This document shows positions 16,601 through 24,040 of a stretch of DNA of 64,000 nucleotides, piece after piece. The position numbers and the translations under genes were made by a program. The notes beneath the pieces are model-generated. The model was not told the DNA's origin. It saw nothing but the letters and a program-made list of their open reading frames with translations, and ran no database searches. Within the stretch, counting starts at the first letter, position 1. Every line of letters begins with the position of its first letter. Origin of the DNA: Streptomyces sp. CB00316 (GTDB lineage: Bacteria; Actinomycetota; Actinomycetes; Streptomycetales; Streptomycetaceae); NCBI RefSeq assembly GCF_001905595.1, contig NZ_LIXI01000006.1, positions 1 to 64,000 of the forward strand, written 5' to 3'.

Positions 16601-17577
16601 AGGGTGCCGACGACGAGCCGGAGCAGGACCCAGGGCAGGGCCTTGCCGCGCGCGTTGACGAGCATCGTGTAGGCGGCGCCCGCCTTGTCGACGCGGTGCG
16701 GGCCGGCGACCGAGCGGCCGGCGCAGTCGATGGGGCGGCGCTCGCGGGCGGATGCCTCGGCGTGGCGCAGGACGGCGTCCGGGGCGACGAGGACCCGGTG
16801 GCCGGCGAGGTGGGCGCGCCAGCACAGGTCCACGTCGTCGCGCATCAGCGGGAGGTTGCGGTCGAAGCCGCCGAGCTCCTCGTAGACGTCGCGGCGGATG
16901 AGCATGCCGGCGGAGGAGACGGAGAGGACGGTGCGGACCTGGTCGTGCTGGCCCTGGTCCTGTTCGCGGCGGTCCAGCCCGGTCCAGCGGCGGCCGCTGT
17001 TGGCGATGGAGACGCCGACCTCGAGGAGCTGCTTGCGGTCGTACCAGCCGCGGAGCTTCGGCCCGACGATGGTGGCGTGCTTGTCGGTGTCGACGACGCG
17101 CAGCATCTCGGCGAGCGCGTCCGGCTCGGGTGCGCAGTCGTCGTGGAGCAGCCAGAGCCACTGGACCGGCTCGCCGTGCGGCAGCTCCGGCAGGTCGTAG
17201 TTCTCGTCGACCCAGGCCCGGGTGACCGGGTCCCAGCCGCCGGGGCGCTTGAGGTAGGGCAGGTCGTCGGGGGTCGGCGCCCCGGCGGTGCGGACCGCCT
17301 CGTCGACGGCCGTGCCGAAGCTCGTACGGCGGGCGAGGTGCAGGACGCGGTCGCCGCCGAGCGCCTCCGCGACCAGCCGGGCGGAGTCGTCGGCGCTGCC
17401 GGTGTCGGCGGCGACGGCGTTCTGTACGGGGCGTTCCTGCCCCAGCAGCCCGGCCAGCACGTCGGGCAGCCAGCGCGCGCCGTCGTGGGAGACGAGCACG
17501 GCGGTGACGACGTGCCGGGGGAACTCTGGGGCGGCGGCGGCCGCGTTCGGCGCCGCCGAGTGGCTGTGCACGGACAT
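13672..17577 (-). CDS. giant family 2 glycosyltransferase membrane protein with Gln/Tyr-rich tail
   Basis: The 1301-residue protein has three parts. Residues about 20-330 are a GT-A family 2 glycosyltransferase (VTAVLVSHDGARWLPDVLAG; acidic metal-site region WLLHDDCAPEPDAL). Residues about 430-1055 contain many membrane segments and extracytoplasmic loops. From about 1057 on there is a cytoplasmic-looking disordered tail, and its last 170 residues are dominated by Gln, Tyr, Asp, Gly and Pro with near repeats such as YQQDPYTQQDPYTQQD. It probably transfers a sugar to a lipid-linked envelope glycan. ATG 17577 was preferred to 17664 because it has GGAGGG upstream; the longer form adds 29 Arg/Pro/Gly-rich residues. 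A DUF5719 protein follows by overlap. Confidence 0.85.
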   Translation of the reverse strand: MSVHSHSAAPNAAAAAPEFPRHVVTAVLVSHDGARWLPDVLAGLLGQERPVQNAVAADTGSADDSARLVAEALGGDRVLHLARRTSFGTAVDEAVRTAGAPTPDDLPYLKRPGGWDPVTRAWVDENYDLPELPHGEPVQWLWLLHDDCAPEPDALAEMLRVVDTDKHATIVGPKLRGWYDRKQLLEVGVSIANSGRRWTGLDRREQDQGQHDQVRTVLSVSSAGMLIRRDVYEELGGFDRNLPLMRDDVDLCWRAHLAGHRVLVAPDAVLRHAEASARERRPIDCAGRSVAGPHRVDKAGAAYTMLVNARGKALPWVLLRLVVGTLLRTLAYLVGKVPGQALDEVTGLLGTLLRPGRILAARRDRGKGVVDATELRALFPPPGATVRATVEQVAGNFGTKGEAESSGSRHGAVESGPGGDDADFLEVDQFARLKRIGRKPGPVLFALLLAVSLIACRNLLTGGSLAGGALLPAPAEAGELWSRYADAWHTISTGSTETAPPYLALLAALSALFLGSTGFAVAVLLVCSVPLAGLTAYFASRPLLPSRLLRAWASVAYAFLPAATGALATGRLGTAALLVLLPLIARAAVAAHGFRDGTDPDAPRGSWRATWAYALLLTITTAFTPIVWPLAVILGLGVLALRRRDITAYGLRFLAAVGTPMLALAPWSLTLLTDPSAFLREAGLDIGTGTASALDLLGISPGGPKAAGGVLLLGIVLAALAALLRGERQFAVRAAWATALTGLFFAALANGSTWAGPATLVYGAALIAAALVGADGARVRVAEQSFGWRQPVAVLIALAAGLAPALAAFGWMIGGADGPLERRDPVQVPAFVAEESSTRDQARTLVLGGSSPESVSYSLVRGSGARLGDGELTEAAGSNSHLDKVVANLVAGSGADQGGQLGNFAIRYVLVRDGAPRQMSRVLDTTPGLSRLSQLDGSALWRVDRQVARVMVVPAGGEGERIPVGSGPVEAHSEIPAGDEGRILRIADEAAPGWQATVDGRALTRVTVDGWAQGFELPPGGGRLDLTYDAPFTHTVWLWAQGALAVVLVVMALPGRRREIDDDLPEEAPAVAAADADGDGRRARRLRAAAEAAGAAGDGYPADGTGENPPPPPPQSAPAETAGAGEYIPDQQSADLYAESSGYDQQDTTAGYAALPQQSYGGWDGGQYQGADQQATTSYQQGDHAAYQQDPYTQQDPYTQQDTGYSAGSGYQDPYGQQQQPPRQQYDGEQGDGGGQYGNSDQYGSSDQNAQYAPYDQYGQYTGEQPPYADPAQHPAQNGEEPDTPGQAPWQTRNASRGESE

Positions 17578-17752
17578 CGAGGTACGGGCCCTCCGGCCGG
17601 GTCCGGGGGCGTCCCCGGGGGCTGCATCGGTGTACACGCGCGCCCCGGCGGGGCGTTGGCGCATCTCGGACGGGGCCCCACACTAACGGTACGGATCCGT
17701 GGGGGTGGCCCGGAGCGGGTGAACGCCCCCGGTGCTCGGGGTCTTGTACATG

Positions 17753-17807
17753 CCGACGGCCCGTCGCCCGCTCCCCGGGGAGGGAGTGGTGGGTGGCGGG
17801 CCGTCGG
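17753..17807 (-). terminator. hairpin downstream of whiB
   Basis: A perfect 11-bp stem (17753-17763 with 17797-17807) is extended by partial pairing inside the loop. It lies about 130 bp after the whiB stop codon and would also separate whiB from the glycosyltransferase start. Confidence 0.55.
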
Positions 17808-17875
17808 GGCGTGGTCCTCAGGGAGCCCTGCTCGGGAAAGGGCTGCCGGGGCCGGGCGGCGCGGCGTGAGCGATG

Positions 17876-17955
17876 AGGCGCCTGGATCGCGGTCCCGTGA
17901 GAGGTGCCTGGATCGCAGCCTCCTTGAGAGGTGCCTAGATCGCTGCCTTCTTGAG
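17876..17955 (-). repeat. three tandem 26-27-bp repeats derived from the 3' end of whiB
   Basis: Units occupy 17929-17955, 17902-17928 and 17876-17901. The first encodes the last residues of WhiB (LKKAAI), its TAG stop and 6 nt more. The second is a near copy in which the stop is CAG. The third is more diverged and one base shorter. This is a local tandem duplication of the gene's end. Confidence 0.85.
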
Positions 17956-18198
17956 GCGCCGTCGTTCACGTTCGGAAAGCCCGCCCCAGATGCCGAAGCG
18001 TTCGTCGTTGGCCAGCGCGTACTCAAGGCACTCCGACCGCACCTCACAGGCGAGACAGACCTTCTTGGCCTCGCGGGTGGATCCGCCCTTTTCGGGAAAG
18101 AAGGACTCGGGATCGGTCTGGGCGCACAGTGCGCGCTCCTGCCAGCCGAGTTCCTCGTCCGCGTCCTCGACCAGCAGTTGCTGGAACAGCTCGGTCAT
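17935..18198 (-). CDS. whiB: sporulation regulator WhiB
   Basis: The 87-residue Wbl protein is essentially the Streptomyces WhiB sequence: MTELFQQLLVEDADEELGWQ at the N-terminus, four cysteines (C26, C49, C52 and C58 by approximate count) that bind a [4Fe-4S] cluster, the turn GIWGGLSERERRRLKK, and a basic C-terminus. WhiB works with WhiA to start sporulation septation in aerial hyphae and is the parent of mycobacterial WhiB2. ATG 18198 reproduces the known length. The gene is flanked downstream by the tandem copies of its own 3' end and upstream by a 685-bp AT-richer control region. Confidence 0.97.
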   Translation of the reverse strand: MTELFQQLLVEDADEELGWQERALCAQTDPESFFPEKGGSTREAKKVCLACEVRSECLEYALANDERFGIWGGLSERERRRLKKAAI

Positions 18199-18883
18199 GT
18201 GCGCCCCTCGTCTGTCTCTTGCGTCCCGTGATGCGGCCGTTACTGATTGCGGCCGAACGACACGAGTGAAATTACAAGTGTGTATCTCCAAGCCAGTCAA
18301 GCGAGGATCTGCTAATGGCCCAGGGATTCACTCTGCGGAACCAAGCGTATGCGGAAAGTGTTCAAATCACCAAAAAACTGACATATGCCACTGGTGTCAC
18401 TCCATCACGTCTTCCCTCGGTCAAGACGATCAGGGGTGTCCTTACGTTGCGATTCGATCACTGTAGCGATCAAGATCACAGTCGGATCACAGCCCCTCGG
18501 CCACGTTTAGAGGCACGGGTGATGCGCCATGTCTCCGCCCGTGGCGGCGAACAAACCTTTCTCCTCGCGCGACAACCGGAAGAGGTGAAACATTGCCCCC
18601 ATATCGGCCATCGGGTTGACAGAGAGCGATTCAGCCGGTCTCCTTGATCTCATGTCAGCGATCGCAGCGATGCACGTCACCCACGTCCGTGGGTTCCGTA
18701 GCGCTGTCCAGGCTCGCTGTTGCTGTTCCAGCTGTCACAGCTGTTGATGCCGTAGTGCTCCAGCTCTGATCCAGCCTTCCCCCGCCTTTCCGGCTTCCCC
18801 GTGACTCTCTATCTCGCGGCCGCCGACGCCCCACGCGACTCCCCCGCACGCGCACTCCCCATGCCGAGGAACCACCGCACCCC
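18199..18883. other. 685-bp divergent control region between whiB and cysteine dioxygenase
   Basis: It is noticeably less GC-rich around 18240-18480 than the surroundings, as expected for a developmental promoter region. It contains the candidate whiB promoter, GACAC pentamers on the minus strand near 18400 and 18436 (the core recognised by WhiA), and a perfect 15-bp palindrome CAGCTGTCACAGCTG at 18729-18743 that could be an operator for the dioxygenase gene. An open frame at 18315-18647 has no coding bias and is not called. Confidence 0.5.
18271..18300 (-). promoter_or_regulatory. candidate whiB promoter
   Basis: The minus strand shows TTGACT (18295-18300), an 18-bp spacer and TGTAAT (18271-18276). 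TTGTAA with a 17-bp spacer is an alternative register. A transcript would start near 18264, about 66 nt upstream of the whiB ATG. Further sites upstream are likely, because whiB has more than one promoter in S. coelicolor. Confidence 0.5.
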
Positions 18884-19384
18884 ATGAACAGCGACAGCGA
18901 CCTTCAGATCGCCGGCGACATCCTCGAGGTCCAGCACCTCCTCCAGCCCGCCCGCGAGCATCCCTCCACCGTCTCCGAGTTCGTCGGCCTCGCCCGCTCC
19001 ATCGCGGCCGACCGCACGCGCTGGGCCGGACTCGTCCGGTACGACACCACCACCCGCTGGTACCACCGCCTCCAGACAGGCCCCGGCTACGAGGTGTGGC
19101 TGCTCAGCTGGGTGCCCGGACAGGGCAGCGGGCGCCACGACCACGGCCGCTCCGCCGGTGTACTGACGGTCCTCGAAGGCGAGTTGACCGAGCACACCGA
19201 GCGCGGCAGCCGGTCGATCGGCGCCGGGGCGCAGCGCGCCTTCGCCCCCGGATACGTCCACGAAGTGGTCAACGACTCGCTCGGACCGGCCGTCAGCCTG
19301 CACATCTACTACCCGGGTCTGACCGAGATGCCGATGCACGCCGCGCAATGCGCCCCGACGGCCGTGGATGTCGTACCCGCCTGA
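18884..19384 (+). CDS. cdo: cysteine dioxygenase type I
   Basis: The 166-residue cupin enzyme oxidises cysteine to cysteine sulfinate using non-haem iron. The iron-binding histidines are visible: HDHGRSAG near residues 86-88 and YVHEVVND near 126. The length fits short bacterial CDOs, which lack the Cys of the mammalian Cys-Tyr cofactor; here the matching region reads SAGVLTVLEGEL. GAGGAA lies about 12 nt upstream of ATG 18884. It precedes fbiA closely (13 bp) and may share its transcript. Relatives acting on 3-mercaptopropionate cannot be excluded. Confidence 0.85.
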   Translation: MNSDSDLQIAGDILEVQHLLQPAREHPSTVSEFVGLARSIAADRTRWAGLVRYDTTTRWYHRLQTGPGYEVWLLSWVPGQGSGRHDHGRSAGVLTVLEGELTEHTERGSRSIGAGAQRAFAPGYVHEVVNDSLGPAVSLHIYYPGLTEMPMHAAQCAPTAVDVVPA

Positions 19385-19397
19385 CAAACTGCTGTGC

Positions 19398-20354
19398 ATG
19401 CGCATTGTTGTTCTGGCCGGCGGTATCGGTGGTGCTCGTTTTCTGCGTGGCCTCAAGCAGGCCGCGCCCGACGCGGACATCACGGTCATCGGCAACACGG
19501 GTGATGACATCCATCTGTTCGGGCTGAAGGTCTGCCCCGACCTCGACACCGTGATGTACACCCTCGGCGGTGGCATCAACGAGGAGCAGGGCTGGGGGCG
19601 GACCGACGAGACCTTCCAGGTCAAGGAGGAGCTCGCGGCGTACGGGGTCGGGCCCGGGTGGTTCGGTCTCGGTGACCGCGACTTCGCCACCCACATCGTC
19701 CGTACGCAGATGCTCGGCGCGGGCTATCCGCTCAGCGCGGTCACCGAGGCGCTCTGCGCCCGCTGGCAGCCGGGGGTGCGGCTGCTGCCCATGTCGGACG
19801 ACCGGGTCGAGACGCATGTCGCCGTCGAGACGGACGGCGAGAGCAAGGCCATCCACTTCCAGGAGTACTGGGTGAAGCTGCGCGCCTCCGTCGAGGCGCA
19901 GGCGATCGTGCCGGTCGGGGCGGAGCAGGCGAAGCCGGCGCCGGGCGTGCTGGAGGCCATCGGCGCCGCCGATGTCATCCTCTTCCCGCCGTCGAACCCC
20001 GTGGTCTCCATCGGCACCATCCTCGCCGTGCCCGGGATCCGGGAGGCGATCGCCGAGGCCGGGGTGCCGGTCGTCGGCCTCTCCCCCATCGTCGGCGACG
20101 CGCCTGTGCGGGGTATGGCGGACAAGGTGCTCGCGGCCGTGGGCGTCGAGTCGACGGCGGCCGCCGTGGCCCAGCACTACGGGTCGGGGCTGCTGGACGG
20201 GTGGCTGGTCGACACGGTGGACGCGGGTGCGGTCGGCGAGGTCGAGGCGGCGGGCATCCGGTGCCGGGCGGTGCCGCTGATGATGACGGACGTGGACGCG
20301 ACGGCGGAGATGGCCCGGCAGGCGCTGGAGCTGGCCGGGGAGGTGAGGGTGTGA
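19398..20354 (+). CDS. fbiA: 2-phospho-L-lactate transferase, coenzyme F420 biosynthesis (FbiA/CofD)
   Basis: The 318-residue enzyme joins an activated 3-carbon unit (phosphoenolpyruvyl in mycobacteria, phospholactyl in archaea) to the deazaflavin Fo, forming dehydro-F420-0 or F420-0. The N-terminus MRIVVLAGGIGGARFLRGL is the family signature, and IGNTGDDIHLFGLKVCPDLD carries the conserved Asp residues. ATG 19398 is preferred to an in-frame start at 19368 that would overlap the dioxygenase gene. No clear ribosome-binding site precedes it. The stop overlaps the fbiB start (GTGA at 20351-20354), showing translational coupling. Confidence 0.95.
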   Translation: MRIVVLAGGIGGARFLRGLKQAAPDADITVIGNTGDDIHLFGLKVCPDLDTVMYTLGGGINEEQGWGRTDETFQVKEELAAYGVGPGWFGLGDRDFATHIVRTQMLGAGYPLSAVTEALCARWQPGVRLLPMSDDRVETHVAVETDGESKAIHFQEYWVKLRASVEAQAIVPVGAEQAKPAPGVLEAIGAADVILFPPSNPVVSIGTILAVPGIREAIAEAGVPVVGLSPIVGDAPVRGMADKVLAAVGVESTAAAVAQHYGSGLLDGWLVDTVDAGAVGEVEAAGIRCRAVPLMMTDVDATAEMARQALELAGEVRV

Positions 20355-21685
20355 GTGTTTCGACCGAAGATGGTGGGGGCTCCACGCCTTCCTTTCGTGT
20401 GTGGGCCGTGAACGGGATTCCCGAGGTGCGTGCCGGTGACGATCTCGCCAAGCTGATCGCCGGGGCCGAGCCGGGGCTCGTCGACGGTGACGTCCTGCTC
20501 GTCACCTCGAAGATCGTCTCCAAGGCCGAGGGCCGGATCGTCCAGGCCGCCGACCGTGAGGCCGCCATCGACGCCGAGACCGTACGGGTCGTGGCGCGGC
20601 GCGGTCCCCTGCGGATCGTGGAGAACCGGCAGGGTCTCGTCATGGCCGCCGCCGGGGTCGACGCCTCCAACACTCCGGCCGGGACCGTGCTCCTGCTGCC
20701 CGAGGACCCCGACGCCTCCGCCCGGGCCATCCGCGACGGGCTGCGGGACACCCTTGGCGTCGAGACCGGTGTCGTCGTCACGGACACCTTCGGACGGCCC
20801 TGGCGCAACGGGCTGACCGATGTCGCGATCGGGGCTGCGGGGGTGCGGGTGCTGGACGATCTGCGTGGCGGGACGGACGCGTACGGCAATCCGCTCAGCG
20901 CCACGGTCGTGGCGACGGCGGACGAGCTGGCGGCTGCCGGGGACCTGGTCAAGGGCAAGGCTGCGGGGCTGCCGGTGGCGGTGGTGCGGGGGCTGCCGCA
21001 TGTGGTGGCGCCCGACTCCGTGGACGGCTCCGGTGCGCGGGCGCTGGTGCGGGGTGCGGCCGACGACATGTTCCGGCTCGGGACGTCGGAGGCCGTACGG
21101 GAAGCGGTGACCCTGCGGCGTACGGTGCGCGAGTTCAGCGATGATCCGGTGGACCCTGGGGCCGTGCGGCGGGCGGTGGCGGCGGCGGTGACCGCCCCCG
21201 CGCCTCATCACACGACGCCGTGGCGGTTCGTGCTGCTGGAGTCCGCCGAGTCGCGGACGCGGCTGCTGGACGCGATGCGGGACGCGTGGATCGCGGATCT
21301 GCGGCGCGACGGCAAGAGCGAGGAGTCGATCGCGAAGCGGGTGCGGCGCGGGGATGTGCTGCGCAACGCGCCGTATCTGGCGGTGCCGTGTCTGGTGATG
21401 GACGGCTCCCATACGTACGGGGACGAGCGGCGGGACACGGCGGAGCGCGAGATGTTCGTGGTCGCGGCGGGGGCGGGAGTGCAGAACTTCCTGGTGGCGC
21501 TGGCCGGTGAGCGGTTGGGGTCGGCGTGGGTGTCCTCGACGATGTTCTGCCGGTCGGTGGTGCGGGAGGTGCTGTCGTTGCCGGCGTCGTGGGATCCGTT
21601 GGGGGCGGTGGCTGTGGGTCATGCGGTGGGAGTGGCCCGGGAGCGGGCCGTTCGGGATGCGGAGGACTTTCTCACCGTGCGGTGA
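20351..21685 (+). CDS. fbiB: bifunctional F420 gamma-glutamyl ligase / dehydro-F420-0 reductase (FbiB)
   Basis: The 444-residue fusion protein has an N-terminal CofE-like ligase domain (about 12-245; VWAVNGIPEVRAGDDLAKLI, then TDTFGRPWRNGLTDVAIG) that adds the glutamate tail of F420. The C-terminal FMN-binding nitroreductase-like domain (about 255-440; TLRRTVREFSDDPV) reduces dehydro-F420-0 in mycobacteria. Two-domain FbiB is typical of actinobacteria. The GTG at 20351 overlaps the fbiA stop and has GGGGAGGTGAGG immediately upstream. F420 serves redox enzymes in antibiotic biosynthesis and DNA repair in this genus. Confidence 0.95.
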   Translation: MSVSTEDGGGSTPSFRVWAVNGIPEVRAGDDLAKLIAGAEPGLVDGDVLLVTSKIVSKAEGRIVQAADREAAIDAETVRVVARRGPLRIVENRQGLVMAAAGVDASNTPAGTVLLLPEDPDASARAIRDGLRDTLGVETGVVVTDTFGRPWRNGLTDVAIGAAGVRVLDDLRGGTDAYGNPLSATVVATADELAAAGDLVKGKAAGLPVAVVRGLPHVVAPDSVDGSGARALVRGAADDMFRLGTSEAVREAVTLRRTVREFSDDPVDPGAVRRAVAAAVTAPAPHHTTPWRFVLLESAESRTRLLDAMRDAWIADLRRDGKSEESIAKRVRRGDVLRNAPYLAVPCLVMDGSHTYGDERRDTAEREMFVVAAGAGVQNFLVALAGERLGSAWVSSTMFCRSVVREVLSLPASWDPLGAVAVGHAVGVARERAVRDAEDFLTVR

Positions 21686-21719
21686 GTGGGGTGGGGCGGT
21701 CGTTGGCGGGGGCGGTGGG

Positions 21720-21812
21720 CCGCTGCGCGGGGCTTGTCCCCTACCCGCCCCTTCCCGAGACCCGGGCTCTGCCCCTGGCCCCGCTCCTCAAGCGCCGGAG
21801 AGGCTGATCAGG
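21720..21812 (+). repeat. dispersed intergenic repeat, copy B
   Basis: It is the second copy of the element at 9307-9412, sharing CCGCCCCTTCCCGA, CTCAAGCGCCGGA and GGCTGA blocks. It fills the gap between convergent fbiB and the DNA glycosylase gene, a position suiting a transcription-end element. Confidence 0.65.
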
Positions 21813-21813
21813 C

Positions 21814-22803
21814 CTACAGCGCTGCGATGTTTCCCGGGGTCATCCTCGGGCCCCTGCGCTCCGGGATCCGGCCCGACAGCAGTATCAGGCGCGTCGCCCG
21901 GTGGCGTTGGCCCTCGTACGGGGTCAGCAGGGTCAGCATCTCCTCGTCGTCCGCGTGGCGGTTGTCCGCCAGGGCGTGGCCCACGATGCCGGGGAGGTGG
22001 TAGTCGCCCACCGTCACCGCGTCCGGGGCGCCGTTGGAGCGCTGGAGGGTTTCGGCGGAGGTCCAGGGGCCGATGCCGGGGATCAGTTCCAGGCGGGCCG
22101 TGGCCTCGGCCAGGGGCATCGTCGACGCCTCCTCCAGCCTGCGGGCCACCCGTACCGCTCGCATGATCGTGGAGGAGCGCTTGGTGTCGACGCCTGCCTT
22201 GTGCCACTCCCAGGACGGGATCATCGCCCAGGTGCGCGCGTCCGGCATGACGTGGAGACCCAGTTCGGCCGTGGGGCCGGGGGCGGGCGTGCCGTAGCGG
22301 CGGACCAGGAGGCGCCAGGCGCGGTACGCCTCGTCCGTGGTGACCTTCTGTTCCAGGATCGAGGGGATCAGCGACTCCATCACCAGGCCCGTGCGGAGCA
22401 GCCGCAGGCCGGGGCGGCGGTGCCGGGCCACCGCGAGCAGGCGGTGGTGCGGGGTGAAGGCGTCCGGGTCGTCATCGGCGCCCAGGAGCGTGGGGAGACA
22501 GGCCAGCAGCCACTCCGCGCCCGGGCCCCAGGCCTGCGCCCCGACCCGGTCCCCGCACGCCGCCACCCGCAGGGTGCCGGGGCCCTCCGGCGTCCGGGTG
22601 GCCCGCCAGAACGTGCCGTCCGCCGCCATCCGGAACGTGGGGTCGGCCGGTCCCCTGCGCAGCGGGCTCAGCACCAGACGCAGGTCCAGCGGGCCCGGCG
22701 GGGTCCATTCCCGGGTCAGGGACGCCTCATCACCCCGCGCCGTCGGCGCTGCCTGGTGCGGCAGTGCCGGGCGTGCGGTGCGCGGGGCGAATCGTCCTGC
22801 CAC
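21814..22803 (-). CDS. DNA-3-methyladenine glycosylase 2 family protein (HhH-GPD)
   Basis: The 329-residue protein fits AlkA-type base-excision glycosylases, which remove alkylated purines. The helix-hairpin-helix reads LIPGIGPWTSAETLQ (about residues 243-257), followed by VTVGDYHLPGIVG, whose Asp is the expected catalytic residue. No 4Fe-4S cysteine cluster is present, in line with AlkA rather than endonuclease III. The N-terminal 60 residues are less conserved-looking and Pro/Arg-rich. It lies between fbiB and manC. Confidence 0.85.
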   Translation of the reverse strand: MAGRFAPRTARPALPHQAAPTARGDEASLTREWTPPGPLDLRLVLSPLRRGPADPTFRMAADGTFWRATRTPEGPGTLRVAACGDRVGAQAWGPGAEWLLACLPTLLGADDDPDAFTPHHRLLAVARHRRPGLRLLRTGLVMESLIPSILEQKVTTDEAYRAWRLLVRRYGTPAPGPTAELGLHVMPDARTWAMIPSWEWHKAGVDTKRSSTIMRAVRVARRLEEASTMPLAEATARLELIPGIGPWTSAETLQRSNGAPDAVTVGDYHLPGIVGHALADNRHADDEEMLTLLTPYEGQRHRATRLILLSGRIPERRGPRMTPGNIAAL

Positions 22804-22867
22804 GGGTGGGGCCTCGGGGGTTCCTGGTGCTGAATGTGTTCTCTTGAGGGTACGGGGCCGAGCCGCC

Positions 22868-23959
22868 CTACTGGTCCGACGAGAAGCGGATCGCGGCGTC
22901 CGGGAGGACCGCCCCGCACCAGATCCTGACCCCGTCGCGCAGTTCGTTGTCCGCGCCCACCCGGGCGCCGTCCCCGATGACCGCGCCGTTGAGGACCGTA
23001 CGGCTGCCGATCCTCGCGCCCGCCCCGATGAGCGAGTCCGTGACGACCGCGCCCGCTTCGACCACCGCTCCGGCCAGCACCGCCGAGCCGTCGATCCTCG
23101 CGCCCGCGCCGATCACGGCGTCGGCGCCGATCACCGTGCCGCCGGTGAGCTTGGCGTCCGGGGCGACGGTGGCCGTCTCCAGGACCAGGCGGTCGCCGCA
23201 GCGGCCCGGGACGGCCGGGGACGGGGCGCGGCCCAGGACCAGGTCGGCGGAGCCGCGTACGAAGGCCTGCGGGGTGCCGAGGTCCAGCCAGTAGGTGGAG
23301 TCGACCATGCCCTGGAGGTGGGCTCCGGAGGCGAGCAGACCGGGGAAGGTCTCGCGCTCCACGGAGACCGGGCGGCCCGCCGGAATGGTGTCGATGACCG
23401 AGCGCCGGAAGATGTACGCGCCGGCGTTGATCTGGTCGGTGACGATCTCCTCGGGCGTCTGCGGCTTCTCCAGGAAGGCCGTGACCCGGCCCGTCGCGTC
23501 CGTCGGTACGAGACCGAAGGCGCGCGGGTCCTCCACCCGGGTCAGGTGGAGCGAGACGTCCGCCCCGGCGTCGTTGTGCGAGGAGACCAGGGCCCGGATG
23601 TCGAGCCCGGTCAGGATGTCGCCGTTGAAGATCAGGACGGGCTCGTCCGGTCCGGAGGACAGCTTGGCCGCGACGTTGCGTATCGCGCCGCCGGTGCCGA
23701 GCGGTTCCTGCTCGGTGACGTACTCGATGTGCAGGCCGAGCGAGGAACCGTCGCCGAAGTACGGCTCGAAGACCTCGGCCAGGTAGGACGTGGCGAGCAC
23801 GATGTGCTCCACCCCGGCCGCCCTGGCCCGCGCCAGCTGGTGGGTCAGGAAGGGGACCCCCGCCGCCGGGACCATCGGCTTCGGGGTGTGCACCGTGAGC
23901 GGGCGCAGCCGGGTGCCTTTGCCACCGACCAGGAGGATCGCTTCTTTTGCCTCTGTCAC
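22868..23959 (-). CDS. manC: mannose-1-phosphate guanylyltransferase
   Basis: The 363-residue nucleotidyltransferase makes GDP-mannose from GTP and mannose-1-phosphate, completing the manA-manB route. The signature LVGGKGTRLRPLTVHTPKPM opens the protein and the domain runs to about residue 235. The C-terminal third (about 250-345) has left-handed beta-helix hexapeptide repeats (VIGADAVIGAGARI). Sequence alone cannot exclude glucose-1-phosphate thymidylyl- or uridylyl-transferase activity; the gene order, which matches mycobacterial Rv3264c, favours mannose. GTG start at 23959. The gene is single, with the amidase gene upstream on the same strand. Confidence 0.85.
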   Translation of the reverse strand: MTEAKEAILLVGGKGTRLRPLTVHTPKPMVPAAGVPFLTHQLARARAAGVEHIVLATSYLAEVFEPYFGDGSSLGLHIEYVTEQEPLGTGGAIRNVAAKLSSGPDEPVLIFNGDILTGLDIRALVSSHNDAGADVSLHLTRVEDPRAFGLVPTDATGRVTAFLEKPQTPEEIVTDQINAGAYIFRRSVIDTIPAGRPVSVERETFPGLLASGAHLQGMVDSTYWLDLGTPQAFVRGSADLVLGRAPSPAVPGRCGDRLVLETATVAPDAKLTGGTVIGADAVIGAGARIDGSAVLAGAVVEAGAVVTDSLIGAGARIGSRTVLNGAVIGDGARVGADNELRDGVRIWCGAVLPDAAIRFSSDQ

Positions 23960-24040
23960 AGCGCCGTCTCTGCTTCCTGCTGGGGCCTGGCCTGGGTATA
24001 TGGCTGGCCAGTCTAAGCAGACCGGTCCGACATGAACCGG

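Noticed and set aside
17876..17955. CRISPR-like array at the whiB end
   Set aside because: The units abut directly without spacers and derive from the gene itself.
18315..18647. 110-codon plus-strand ORF in the whiB control region
   Set aside because: It lacks the local codon bias and ribosome-binding site and matches no family I know; the stretch is better read as regulatory DNA.
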